Below, piece after piece: positions 1-10,900 of a stretch of DNA of 64,000 bases. A program made the translations under genes and the position numbers. The DNA is from Hydractinia symbiolongicarpus (Eukaryota; Cnidaria; Hydrozoa; Anthoathecata; Hydractiniidae), in assembly GCF_029227915.1 (NCBI RefSeq), contig NC_079876.1, positions 374,001 to 438,000 on the forward strand. Reading direction: 5' to 3'. Below the pieces are notes generated by a model. It was given only the letters and a program-made list of their open reading frames with translations, did not search any database and was not told the origin of the DNA. How positions within the stretch are numbered: position 1 is the first letter of the stretch; each line of letters opens with the position of its first letter.

Positions 1-551
1 GAGTCCGGGATTTACGGGAAATTGCGGGTTTTCGTTTGCCGGCGATTAAACTTCTTTTATTCAGCGTCTCATCAAAAATGAAAACATTTTCAAAAACTAC
101 AAGTCTCATGCGTTTTAGTGGTGAAAAAATAATTTAAAAAATCGTTCGGGAAATGAGTTTACACCATGGGTACTTTCTTTGTACACTTTTGACAATAAGG
201 GCCGAGTCTGGGATTTACGGGAAATCGCAGGTTTTCGTTTACCGGCGATTAAACTTCTTTTATTCAGCGTCTCATCAAAAATGAAAACATTTTTGAAAAC
301 TACAAGTCTGATGCGTTTTAGTGGTGAAAAAATAATTTAAAAATTCGTTCGGGAAATGAGTTTACTCACTGGGTACTTTCCTTGTATACTTTTGACTATA
401 CGGGCCGAGTCCGGGATTTACGGGAAATCACGGGTTTTCGTTTGCCGGCGATTAAACATCTTTTATTCAGCATCTCATCAAAAATGAAAACATTTTTAAA
501 AACTACAAGTCCCATGGGCTTTAGTGGTGAAATAATAATTTAAAAAATCGT
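1..551 (+). repeat. Leading monomers of the array (A, A, D)
   Basis: The window opens inside an A-like monomer, so the array continues to the left. It is followed by an A monomer (tttacaccatgggtac near 160) and a D monomer that leads into the A1 unit at 552. There are no non-satellite bases. Confidence 0.85.
349..551 (+). repeat. Reference monomer, type D (cccatggg palindrome)
   Basis: Type D has tcactgggtactttcc, ccgagtccggg, attaaacatcttttattcag and a linker ggtgaaataataattt. Where other types read ctcatgcg it carries the 8-bp palindrome cccatggg (511-518), which contains an NcoI recognition sequence. Further D copies carry this palindrome near 1,325, 4,773, 7,005, 10,048, 12,280, 13,702, 15,327, 17,758, 19,787, 20,598, 23,031, 23,842, 28,304, 29,114, 30,126, 35,203, 36,823, 38,638, 42,081, 42,893 and 43,906. 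In inverted form it occurs near 51,917, 52,728, 53,943, 55,158, 59,000, 60,012, 61,227, 61,843 and 63,051. Some of these, such as the one near 1,325, are A/D hybrids. Confidence 0.8.
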
Positions 552-754
552 TTGGGAAATGAGTTTACTCCGTGGGTACTTTCTTTGTACACTTTTGACT
601 ATACGGGCCGAGTCCAGGATTTACGGGAAATCGCAGGTTTTCGTTTGCCGGCGATTAAACTTCTTTTATTCAGCGTCTCATTAAAAATGAAAACATTTTT
701 GAAAACTACAAGTCTCATGCGTTTTAGTGGTGAATAAATAATTTAAAAAATCGT
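552..754 (+). repeat. Reference monomer, type A1
   Basis: This 203-bp monomer starts at the cgtttggg variant of the linker. It reads tccgtgggtac (not tccctgggtac), gtacac, ttttgactatacgg, ccgagtccagg, caggttttcg, cttcttttattcagc and cattaaaaatg, and ends in ggtgaataaataattt. The change cgttcggg to cgtttggg creates a TTG codon in front of an open frame, which is why this type appears as an apparent 61-codon ORF. A1 nearly always directly follows a type D monomer, as it does here, and marks the start of several higher-order units (552, 1,364, 10,089, 10,901, 12,322, 13,743). Confidence 0.85.
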
Positions 755-957
755 TCGGGAAATGAGTTTACTCCCTGGGTACTTTCTTTGTATACATTCG
801 ACTATACGGGCCAAGCCCGGGATTTACGGGAAATCGCGGGTTTTCGTTTGCCGGTGATTAAACCTCTTTCATTAAGCGTCTCATCAAAAATGAAAACATT
901 TTTGAAAACTACAAGTCTCATGCGTTTTAGTGGTGAAAAAAAAATTTAAAAAATCGT
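755..957 (+). repeat. Reference monomer, type B
   Basis: Type B differs from A at a block of diagnostic sites: gtatacattcgac instead of gtatacttttgac, ccaagcccggg instead of ccgagtccggg, tcgcgggttttcg instead of tcgcaggttttcg, ccggtgattaaacctctttcattaagcg instead of ccggcgattaaacttcttttattcagcg (quoted in parts), and an all-A linker. The differences travel together, so B is a true subfamily and not random noise. Only this class carries the TTCG element discussed as CENP-B-like. Confidence 0.85.
790..810 (+). other. gtatac palindrome plus CENP-B-box-like element in type B
   Basis: 790-795 is the palindrome GTATAC. 797-810 reads TTCG, ACT, A, TA, CGGG. The vertebrate CENP-B box core is TTCG-N4-A-NN-CGGG, so this site has all defining bases in order but one fewer base between TTCG and A. 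Type A monomers have TTTTG here and lack the TTCG half. This is a resemblance seen in the sequence; binding by any CENP-B-like protein is unproven, and the spacing difference counts against it. Confidence 0.35.
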
Positions 958-1160
958 TCGGGAAATGAGTTTACTCCCTGGGTACTTTCTTTGTATACTT
1001 TTGACTATACGGGCCGAGTCCGGGATTTACGGGAAATCGCAGGTTTTTGTTTGCCGGCGATTAAACTTCTTATATTCAGCGTCACATCAAAAATGAAAAC
1101 ATTTTTGAAAACTACAAGTCTCATGCGTTTTAGTGGTGAAAAAATAATTTAAACAATGGT
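958..1160 (+). repeat. Reference monomer, type E (type A derivative)
   Basis: Type E is type A with cttcttatattcagcgtcac in place of cttcttttattcagcgtctc. The dyad downstream is intact. It usually follows a B or C monomer and precedes an A monomer that begins tttacaccctggg. Copies recur throughout the window, for example near 1,870, 3,500, 5,330, 7,970, 10,600, 17,310, 22,580, 39,400 and 44,670, and inverted near 49,135, 50,145 and 51,160. Confidence 0.8.
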
Positions 1161-2175
1161 TCGAGAAATGAGTTTGCACCCTGGGTACTTTCTTTGTATA
1201 CTTTTGACTATACGGGCCGAGTCCGGGATTTACGGGAAATCGCAGGTTTTCGTTTGCCGGCGATTAAACTTCTTTTATTCAGCGTCTCATCAAAAATGAA
1301 AACATTTTTAAAAACTACAAGTCCCATGGGCTTTAGTGGTGAAAAAATAATTTAAAAAATCGTTTGGGAAATGAGTTTACTCCGTGGGTACTTTCTTTGT
1401 ACACTTTTGACTATACGGGCCGAGTCCAGGATTTACGGGAAATCGCAGGTTTTCGTTTGCCGGCGATTAAACTTCTTTTATTCAGCGTCTCATTAAAAAT
1501 GAAAACATTTTTGAAAACTACAAGTCTCATGCGTTTTAGTGGTGAATAAATAATTTAAAAAATCGTTCGGGAAATGAGTTTACTCCCTGGGTACTTTCTT
1601 TGTATACATTCGACTATACGGGCCAAGCCCGGGTTTTACGGGAAATCGCGGGTTTTCGTTTGCCGGTGATTAAACCTCTTTCATTAAGCGTCTCATCAAA
1701 AATGAAAACATTTTTGAAAACTACAAGTCTCATGCGTTTTAGTGGTGAAAAAAAAATTTAAAAAATCGTTCGGGAAATGAGTTTACTCCCTGGGTACTTT
1801 CTTTGTATACTTTTGACTATACGGGCCGAGTCCGGGATTTACGGGAAATCGCAGGTTTTCGTTTGCCGGCGATTAAACTTCTTATATTCAGCGTCACATC
1901 AAAAATGAAAACATTTTTGAAAACTACAAGTCTCATGCGTTTTAGTGGTGAAAAAATAATTTAAAAAATGGTTCGAGAAATGAGTTTGCACACTGGGTAC
2001 TTTCTTTGTATACTTTTGACTATACGGGCCGAGTCCGGGATTTACGGGAAATCGCAGGTTTTCGTTTGCCGGCGATTAAACTTCTTTTATTCAGCGTCTC
2101 ATCAAAAATGAAAACATTTTTGACAACTACAACTCTCATGCGTTTTAGTGGTGAAAAAATAATTTAAAAATTCGT

Positions 2176-4609
2176 TTGGGAAATGAGTTTACTCCCTGGG
2201 TACTTTCTTTGTATACTTTTGACTATACGGGCCGAGTCCAGGATTTACGGGAAATCGCAGGTTTTTATTTGCCGGCGATTAAACTTCTTTTATTCAGCGT
2301 CTCATTAAAAATGAAAACATTTTTGAAAACTACAAGTCTCATGCGTTTTAGTGGTGAATAAATAATTTAAAAAATCGTTCGGGAAATGAGTTTACTCCCT
2401 GGGTACTTTCTTTGTAAACTTTTGACTATACGGGCCAAGCCGGGATTTACGGGAAATCGCGGGTTTTCGTTTGCCGGCGATTAAACTTCTTTTATTCAGT
2501 GTCTCATCAAAAATGAAAACATTTTTAAAAACTACAAGTCTTATGCGTTTTAGTGGTGAAAAAATAATTTAAAAAATCGTTCTGAAAATGAGTTTACTCC
2601 CTGGGTACTTTCTTTGTATACTTTTGACTATACGGGCCGAGTCCGGGATTTACGGGAAATCGCAGGTTTTCGTTTGCCGGCGATAAAACTTCTTATATTC
2701 AGCGTCACATCAAAAATGAAAACATTTTTGAAAACTACAAGTCTCATGCGTTTTAGTGGTGAAAAAAAAATTTAAAAAATCGTTCGGGAAATGAGTTTAC
2801 TCCCTGGGTACTTTCTTTGTATACATTTGACTATACGGGCCAAGCCCCGGATTTACGGGAAATCGCGGGTTTTCGTTTGCCGGCGATTAAACTTCTTTTA
2901 TTCAGCGTCTCATCAAAAATGAAAACATTCTTAAAAACTACAAGTCTTATGCGTTTTAGTGTTGAAAAAATAATTTAAAAAATCGTTCTGGAAATGTGTT
3001 TACTCCCTGGGTACTTTCTTTGTATACATTCGACTATACGGGCCAAGCCCGGGATTTACGGGAAATCGCGGGTTTTCGTTTGACGGTGATTAAACCTCTT
3101 TCATTAAGCGTCTCATCAAAAATGAAAACATTTTTGAAAACTATAAGTCTCATGCGTTTTAGTGGTGAAAAAAAAAATTAAAAAATCGTTCGGGAATTGA
3201 GTTTACTCCCTGGGTACTTTCTTTGTATACATTTGACTATACGGGCCAAGCCCCGGATTTACGGAAAACGCGGGATTTCGTTTGCCGGCGATTAAACCTC
3301 TTTCATTAAGCGTCTCATCAAAAAGGAAAAGATTTTTGAAAATAACAAGTCTCATTCGTTTTAGTGGTGGAAAAATAATTTAAAAAATCGTTCGGGAAAA
3401 GAGTTTACTCCCTGAATACTTTCTTTGTATACTTTTGACTATACGGGCCGAGTCCGGGATTTACGGGAAATCGCAGGTTTTCGTTTGCCGGCGATTAAAC
3501 TTCTTATATTCAGCGTCACATCAAAAATGAAAACATTTTTGAAAACTACAAGTCTCATTCGTTTTAGTGGTGAAAAAATAATTTAAAAAATCGTTCGGGA
3601 AATGCGTTTACACCCTGGGTACTTTCTTTTTATACTTTTGACAATACGGGCTGAGTCCGGGATTTACGGGAAATCGCAGGTTTTCGTTTGCCGGCGATTA
3701 AACTTCTTTTATTCAGCGTCTTATCAAAAATGAAAACATTTTTGAAAACTACAAGTCTGATGCGTTTTAGTGGTGAAAAAGTAATTTAAAAATTCGTTCG
3801 GGAAATGAGTTTACTCACTGGGTACTTTCCTTGTATACTTTTGACTATACGGGCCGAGTCCGGGATTTACGGGAAATCGCGGGTTTTCGTTTGCCGGTGA
3901 TTAAACCTCTTTCATTAAGCGTCTCATTAAAAATGAAAACATTTTTGAAAACTACAAGTCTCATGCGTTTTAGTGGTGAAAAATAAATTTAAAAAATCGT
4001 TCGGGAAATGAGTTTACTCCCTGGGTACTTTCTTTGTATACTTTTGACTATACGGGCCGAGTCCGGGATTTACGGGAAATCGCAGGTTTTCGTTTGCCGG
4101 CGATTAAACTTCTTATATTCAGCGTCACATCAAAAATGAAAACATTTTTGAAAACTACAAGTCTCATGCGTTTTAGTGGTGAAATAATAATTTAAAAAAT
4201 CGTTCGGGAAATGCGTTTACACCCTGGGTACTTTCTTTGTATACTTTTGACTATACGGGCCGAGTCCGGGATTTACGGGAAATCGCAGGTTTTCGTTTGC
4301 CGGCGATTAAACTTCTTTTATTCAGCGTCTCATCAAAAATGAAAACATTTTTGAAAACTACAAGTCTCATGCGTTTTAGTGGTGAAAAAATAATTTAAAA
4401 ATTCGTTTGGGAAATGAGTTTACTCCCTGGGTACTCTCTTTGTATACTTTTGACTATACGGGCCGAGTCCGGGATTTACGGGAAATCGCGGGTTTTCGTT
4501 TGCCGGCGATTAAACTTCTTTTATTCAGCGTCTCATCAAAAATGAAAACATTTTCAAAAACTACAAGTCTCATGCGTTTTAGTGGTGAATAAATAATTTA
4601 AAAAATCGT
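2176..4609 (+). repeat. Mixed monomers A1, F, E, C, B, D-like
   Basis: About 12 monomers in no long fixed order. A C monomer lies at about 3,193-3,390, and E monomers lie near 3,500 and 4,110, three monomers apart. I see only satellite sequence. Confidence 0.8.
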
Positions 4610-5348
4610 TTGGGAAATGAGTTTACTCCCTGGGTACTTTCTTTGTATACATTGGACTATACGGGCCAAGCCCGGGATTTACGGGAAATCGCGGGTTTTC
4701 GTTTGCCGGTGATTAAACCTCTTTCATTAAGCGTCTCATTAAAAATGAAAACATTTTTGAAAACTGCAAGTCCCATGGGCTTTAGTGGTGAAATAATAAT
4801 TTAAAAAATCGTTTGGGAAATGAGTTTACTCCGTGGGTACTTTCTTTGTACACTTTTGACTATACGGGCCGAGTCGAGGATTTACGGGAAATCGCAGGTT
4901 TTCGTTTGCCGGCGATTAAACTTCTTTTATTCAGCGTCTCATTAAAAATGAAAACATTTTTGAAAACTACAAGTCTCATGCGTTTTAGTGGTGAATAAAT
5001 AATTTAAAAAATCGTTTGGGAAATGAGTTTACTCCCTGGGTACTTTCTTTGTATACATTCGACTATACGGGCCAAGCCTGGGATTTACGGGAAATCGCGG
5101 GTTTTCGTTTGCCGGTGATTAAACCTCTTTCATTAAGCGTCTCATTAAAAATGAAAACATTTTTGAAAACTACAAGTCTCATGCGTTTTAGTGGTGAAAA
5201 AAAAATTTAAAAAATCGTTCGGGAAATGAGTTTACTCCCTGGGTACTTTCTTTGTATACTTTTGACTATACGGGCCGAGTCCGGGATTTACGGGAAATCG
5301 CAGGTTTTCGTTTGCCGGCGATTAAACTTCTTATATTCAGCGTCACAT

Positions 5349-5368
5349 CAAAAATGAAAACATTTTTG
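5349..5368 (+). repeat. Monomer-internal dyad (8-bp arms, AAAA loop)
   Basis: Arms 5,349-5,356 (CAAAAATG) and 5,361-5,368 (CATTTTTG) are perfect reverse complements around AAAA. The same dyad is present in most A, B and E monomers, and is weakened by one base where tttttg is tttttaa or catca is catta. Type C monomers lose the matching centre. This entry marks one example; the element recurs about every 203 bp across the window. Confidence 0.75.
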
Positions 5369-5827
5369 AAAACTACAAGTCTCATGCGTTTTAGTGGTGA
5401 AAAAATAATTTAAAAAATCGTTCGGGAAATGCGTTTACACCCTGGGTACTTTCTTTGTATACTTTTGACTATACGGGCCGAGTCCGGGATTTACGGGAAA
5501 TCGCAGGTTTTCGTTTGCCGGCGATTAAACTTCTTTTATTCAGCGTCTCATCAAAAATGAAAACATTTTTGAAAACTACAAGTCTCATGCGTTTTAGTGG
5601 TGAAAAAATAATTTAAAAATTCGTTTGGGAAATGAGTTTACTCCCTGGGTACTCTCTTTGTATACTTTTGACTATACGGGCCGAGTCCGGGATTTCCGGG
5701 AAATCGCGGGTTTTCGTTTGCCGGCGATTAAACTTCTTTTTTTCAGCGTCTCATCAAAAATGAAAACATTTTCAAAAACTACAAGTCTCATGCGTTTTAG
5801 TGGTGAAAAAAAAATTTGAAAAATCGT

Positions 5828-6029
5828 TCGGGAAATGAGTTTACTCCCTGGGTACTTTCTTTGTATACATTTGACTATACGGGCCAAGCCCCGGATTTAC
5901 GGAAAACGCGTGATTTCGTTTGCCGGCGATTAAACCTCTTTCATTAAGCGTCTCATCAAAAAGGAAAAGATTTTTGAAAACTACAAGTCTCATGCGTTTT
6001 AGTGGTGGAAAAATAATTTAAAAAATCGT
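5828..6029 (+). repeat. Reference monomer, type C (divergent B)
   Basis: Type C is a 202-bp B-like monomer with several linked private changes: gccccggattta, a one-base-short ggaaaacgcg, cgggatttcg or cgtgatttcg, aaaaaggaaaa in place of aaaaatgaaaa, and a ggtggaaaaataa linker. The monomer after it typically begins cgggaaaagag instead of cgggaaatgag. The aaaaagg change removes the perfect dyad found in other types. Copies lie near 3,240, 8,520, 17,040, 19,070, 22,310, 26,980, 27,590, 28,400 and 36,110. Confidence 0.8.
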
Positions 6030-6640
6030 TCGGGAAAAGAGTTTACTTCCTGGGTACTTTCTTTGTATACTTTTGACTATACGGGCCGAGTCCAGGATTT
6101 ACGGGAAATCGCAGGTTTTCGTTTGCCGGCGATTAAACTTTTTATATTCAGCGTCACATCAAAAATGAAAAAATTTTTGAAAACTACAAGTCTCATGCGT
6201 TTTAGTGGTGAAAAAATAATTTAAAAAATCGTTCGGGAAATGCGTTTACACCCTAGGTACTTTCTTTGTATACTTTTGACTATACGGGCCGAGTCCGGGA
6301 TTTACGGGAAATCGCAGGTTTTCGTTTGCAGGCGATTAAACTTCTTTTATTCAGCGTCTCATCAAAAATGAAAAATTTTTTGAAAACTACAAGTCTGATG
6401 CGTTTTAGTGGTGAAAAAATAATTTAAAAATTCGTTCGGGAAATGAGTTTACTCACTGGGTACTTTCTTTGTATACTTTTGACTATACGGGCCGAGTCCG
6501 GGATTTACGGGAAATCGCAGGTTTTCGTTTGCCGGCGATTAAACTTCTTTTATTCAGCGTCTCATCAAAAATGAAAACATTTTTGAAAACTACAAGTCTC
6601 ATGCTTTTTAGTGGTGAAAAAATAATTTAAAAATTCGTTT

Positions 6641-7247
6641 GGGAAATGAGTTTACTCCCTGGGTACTTTCTTTGTATACTTTTGACTATACGGGCCGAGT
6701 CCGGGATTTACGGGAAATCGCAGGTTTTCGTTTGCCGGCGATTAAACTTTTTATATTCAGCGTCAAATCAAAAATGAAAACATTTTTGAAAACTACAAGT
6801 CTCATGCGTTTTAGTGGTGAAAAAAAAATTTGAAAAATCGTTCGGGAAATGAGTTTACTCCCTGGGTACTTTCTTTGTATACATTTGACTATACGGGCCA
6901 AGCCCCGGATTTACGGGAAATCGCGGGTTTTCGTTTGCCGGCGATTAAACATCTTTTATTCAGCGTTTCATCAAAAATGAAAACATTTTTAAAAACTACA
7001 AGTCCCATGGGCTTTAGTGGTGAAATAATAATTTAAAAAATCGTTTGGGAAATGAGTTTACTCCGTGGGTACTTTCTTTGTACACTTTTGACTATACGGG
7101 CCGAGTCGAGGGTTTACGGGAAATCGCAGGTTTTCGTTTGCCGGCGATTAAACTTCTTTTATTCAGCGTCTCATTAAAAATGAAAACATTTTTGAAAACT
7201 ACAAGTCTCATGCGTTTTAGTGGTGAATAAATAATTTAAAAAATCGT
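6641..7247 (+). repeat. Three monomers between the 2,638-bp copies
   Basis: An A/E hybrid, a D-like monomer and an A1 variant with gtcgagg. The gtcgagg variant also occurs at about 4,873 and 7,511, so the D-A1 pair was duplicated again locally (406-bp step). Confidence 0.75.
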
Positions 7248-9278
7248 TTGGGAAATGAGTTTACTCCCTGGGTACTTTCTTTGTATACATTGGACTATAC
7301 GGGCCAAGCCCGGGATTTACGGGAAATCGTGGGTTTTCGTTTGCCGGTGATTAAACCTCTTTCATTAAGCGTCTCATTAAAAATGAAAACATTTTTGAAA
7401 ACTACAAGTCCCATGGGCTTTAGTGGTGAAATAATAATTTAAAAAATCGTTTGGGAAATGAGTTTACTCCGTGGGTACTTTCTTTGTACACTTTTGACTA
7501 TACGGGCCGAGTCGAGGATTTACGGGAAATCGCAGGTTTTCGTTTGCCGGCGATTAAACTTCTTTTATTCAGCGTCTCATTAAAAATGAAAACATTTTTG
7601 AAAACTACAAGTCTCATGCGTTTTAGTGGTGAATAAATAATTTAAAAAATCGTTTGGGAAATGAGTTTACTCCCTGGGTACTTTCTTTGTATACATTCGA
7701 CTATACGGGCCAAGCCTGGGATTTACGGGAAATCGCGGGTTTTCGTTTGCCGGTGATTAAACCTCTTTCATTAAGCGTCTCATTAAAAATGAAAACATTT
7801 TTGAAAACTACAAGTCTCATGCGTTTTAGTGGTGAAAAAAAAATTTAAAAAATCGTTCGGGAAATGAGTTTACTCCCTGGGTACTTTCTTTGTATACTTT
7901 TGACTATACGGGCCGAGTCCGGGATTTACGGGAAATCGCAGGTTTTCGTTTGCCGGCGATTAAACTTCTTATATTCAGCGTCACATCAAAAATGAAAACA
8001 TTTTTGAAAACTACAAGTCTCATGCGTTTTAGTGGTGAAAAAATAATTTAAAAAATCGTTCGGGAAATGCGTTTACACCCTGGGTACTTTCTTTGTATAC
8101 TTTTGACTATACGGGCCGAGTCCGGGATTTACGGGAAATCGCAGGTTTTCGTTTGCCGGCGATTAAACTTCTTTTATTCAGCGTCTCATCAAAAATGAAA
8201 ACATTTTTGAAAACTACAAGTCTCATGCGTTTTAGTGGTGAAAAAATAATTTAAAAATTCGTTTGGGAAATGAGTTTACTCCCTGGGTACTCTCTTTGTA
8301 TACTTTTGACTATACGGGCCGAGTCCGGGATTTCCGGGAAATCGCGGGTTTTCGTTTGCCGGCGATTAAACTTCTTTTTTTCAGCGTCTCATCAAAAATG
8401 AAAACATTTTCAAAAACTACAAGTCTCATGCGTTTTAGTGGTGAAAAAAAAATTTGAAAAATCGTTCGGGAAATGAGTTTACTCCCTGGGTACTTTCTTT
8501 GTATACATTTGACTATACGGGCCAAGCCCCGGATTTACGGAAAACGCGTGATTTCGTTTGCCGGCGATTAAACCTCTTTCATTAAGCGTCTCATCAAAAA
8601 GGAAAAGATTTTTGAAAACTACAAGTCTCATGCGTTTTAGTGGTGGAAAAATAATTTAAAAAATCGTTCGGGAAAAGAGTTTACTTCCTGGGTACTTTCT
8701 TTGTATACTTTTGACTATACGGGCCGAGTCCAGGATTTACGGGAAATCGCAGGTTTTCGTTTGCCGGCGATTAAACTTTTTATATTCAGCGTCACATCAA
8801 AAATGAAAAAATTTTTGAAAACTACAAGTCTCATGCGTTTTAGTGGTGAAAAAATAATTTAAAAAATCGTTCGGGAAATGCGTTTACACCCTAGGTACTT
8901 TCTTTGTATACTTTTGACTATACGGGCCGAGTCCGGGATTTACGGGAAATCGCAGGTTTTCGTTTGCAGGCGATTAAACTTCTTTTATTCAGCGTCTCAT
9001 CAAAAATGAAAAAATTTTTGAAAACTACAAGTCTGATGCGTTTTAGTGGTGAAAAAATAATTTAAAAATTCGTTCGGGAAATGAGTTTACTCACTGGGTA
9101 CTTTCTTTGTATACTTTTGACTATACGGGCCGAGTCCGGGATTTACGGGAAATCGCAGGTTTTCGTTTGCCGGCGATTAAACTTCTTTTATTCAGCGTCT
9201 CATCAAAAATGAAAACATTTTTGAAAACTACAAGTCTCATGCTTTTTAGTGGTGAAAAAATAATTTAAAAATTCGTTT
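7248..9278 (+). repeat. 10-monomer block, copy 2
   Basis: Repeat of 4,610-6,640 with very few differences (one visible change is aaaaattttttg near 6,372 versus aaaaaatttttg near 9,010). Similarity drops at about 9,280, where this copy continues with a gtactctctttg monomer and copy 1 with gtactttctttg. Confidence 0.85.
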
Positions 9279-10088
9279 GGGAAATGAGTTTACTCCCTGG
9301 GTACTCTCTTTGTATACTTTTGACTATACGGGCCGAGTCCGGGATTTACGGGAAATCGCGGGTTTTCGTTTGCCGGCGATTAAACTTCTTTTATTCAGCG
9401 TCAAATCAAAAATGAAAACATTTTCAAAAACTACAAGTCTCATGCGTTTTAGTGGTGAAAAAATAATTTAAAAAATCGTTCGGGAAATGCGTTTACACCC
9501 TGGGTACTTTCTTTGTATACTTTTGACTATACGGGCCGAGTCCGGGATTTACGGGAAATCGCAGGTTTTCGTTTGCCGGCGATTAAACTTTTTATATTCA
9601 GCGTCAAATCAAAAATGAAAACATTTTTGAAAACTACAAGTCTCATGCGTTTTAGTGGTGAAAAAATAATTTAAAAAATCGTTCGGGAAATGCGTTTACA
9701 CCCTGGGTACTTTCTTTGTATACTTTTGACTATACGGGCCGAGTCCGGGATTTACGGGAAATCGCAGGTTTTCGTTTGCCGGCGATTAAACTTCTTTTAT
9801 TCAGCGTCTCATCAAAAATGAAAACATTTTTGAAAACTACAAGTCTGATGCGTTTTAGTGGTGAAAAAATAATTTAAAAATTCGTTCGGGAAATGAGTTT
9901 ACTCACTGGGTACTTTCCTTGTATACTTTTGACTATACGGGCCGAGTCCAGGATTTACGGGAAATCGCAGGTTTTCGTTTGCCGGCGATTAAACATCTTT
10001 TATTCAGCGTCTTATCAAAAATGAAAACATTTTTTAAAACTACAAGTCCCATGGGCTTTAGTGGTGAAATAATAATTTAAAAAATCGT
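9279..10088 (+). repeat. Four monomers linking two HOR blocks
   Basis: A- and E-like monomers with the ttcagcgtcaaatc variant at about 9,400 and 9,605, ending in a D monomer (cccatggg near 10,048) that leads into A1 at 10,089. Confidence 0.8.
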
Positions 10089-10900
10089 TTGGGAAATGAG
10101 TTTACTCCGTGGGTACTTTCTTTGTACACTTTTGACTATACGGGCCGAGTCCAGGATTTACGGGAAATCGCAGGTTTTCGTTTGCCGGCGATTAAACTTC
10201 TTTTATTCAGCGTCTCATTAAAAGTGAAAACATTTTTGAAAACTACAAGTCTCATGCGTTTTAGTGGTGAATAAATAATTTAAAAAATCGTTCGAGAAAT
10301 GAGTTTACTCCCTGGGTACTTTCTTTGTATACATTCGACTATACGGGCCAAGCCCGGCATTTACGGAAAATCGCGGGTTTTCGTTTGCCGGTGATTAAAC
10401 CTCTTTTATTAAGCGTCTCATCAAAAATGAAAACATTTTTGAAAACTACAAGTCTCATGCGTTTTAGTGGTGAAAAAAAAATTTAAAAAATCGTTCGGGA
10501 AATGAGTTTACTCCCTGGGTATTTTCTTTGTATACTTTTGACTATACGGGCCGAGTCCGGGATTTACGGGAAATCGCAGGTTTTCGTTTGCCGGCGATTA
10601 AACTTCTTATATTCAGCGTCACATCAAAAATGAAAACATTTTTGAAAACTACAAGTCTCATGCGTTTCAGTGGTGAAAAAATAATTTAAAAAATCGTTCG
10701 AGAAATGAGTTTACTCCCTGGGTACTTTCTTTGTATACTTTTGACTATACGGGCCGAGTCCGGGATTTACGGGAAATCGCGGGTTTTCGTTTGCCGGCGA
10801 TTAAACTTCTTTTATTTAGCGTCTCATCAAAAATGAAAACATTTTTGAAAACTACAAGTCTGATGCGTTTTAGTGGTGAAATAATAATTTAAAAAATCGT
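10089..10900 (+). repeat. 812-bp four-monomer HOR, variant family
   Basis: Order A1-B-E-A as at 552, but with block-specific changes: taaaagtgaaaac in A1, cccggcatttacggaaaatcg and cctcttttattaagcg in B, gggtattttc at the start of E, and gcgtttcagtgg at the end of E. It is the founder-like unit for the 7-monomer repeats that follow. Confidence 0.85.

Larger units (their letters stand above)
552..2175 (+). repeat. 812-bp four-monomer HOR, two copies
   Basis: Monomers run A1-B-E-A(D-like), then A1-B-E-A again. Copies are 552-1,363 and 1,364-2,175, exactly 812 bp apart, with only scattered single-base differences (for example ggatttac versus ggttttac in B). A third copy starts at 2,176 but leaves the pattern after A1. 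The same A1-B-E-A order reappears at 10,089, so this unit is ancestral to that block. Confidence 0.85.
4610..6640 (+). repeat. 10-monomer block, copy 1 (distance 2,638 bp)
   Basis: Nearly identical to 7,248-9,278. Shared private variants include acattggac near 4,652/7,290, gggatttccggg near 5,691/8,329, cgcgtgatttcg near 5,907/8,545, ccctaggtac near 6,251/8,889 and atgctttttag near 6,601/9,239. These rule out independent sampling of common variants. The 2,638-bp distance is 13 monomers less one base. Confidence 0.85.

Noticed and set aside
5672-6901. Minus-strand frames of 71 codons within the + array (5,672-5,887, 6,686-6,901, 8,310-8,525, 26,769-26,984, 46,527-46,748)
   Set aside because: They are antisense to the repeat frame and open only where two particular monomers are joined with a linker variant lacking a stop. 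They are shadows of the satellite.
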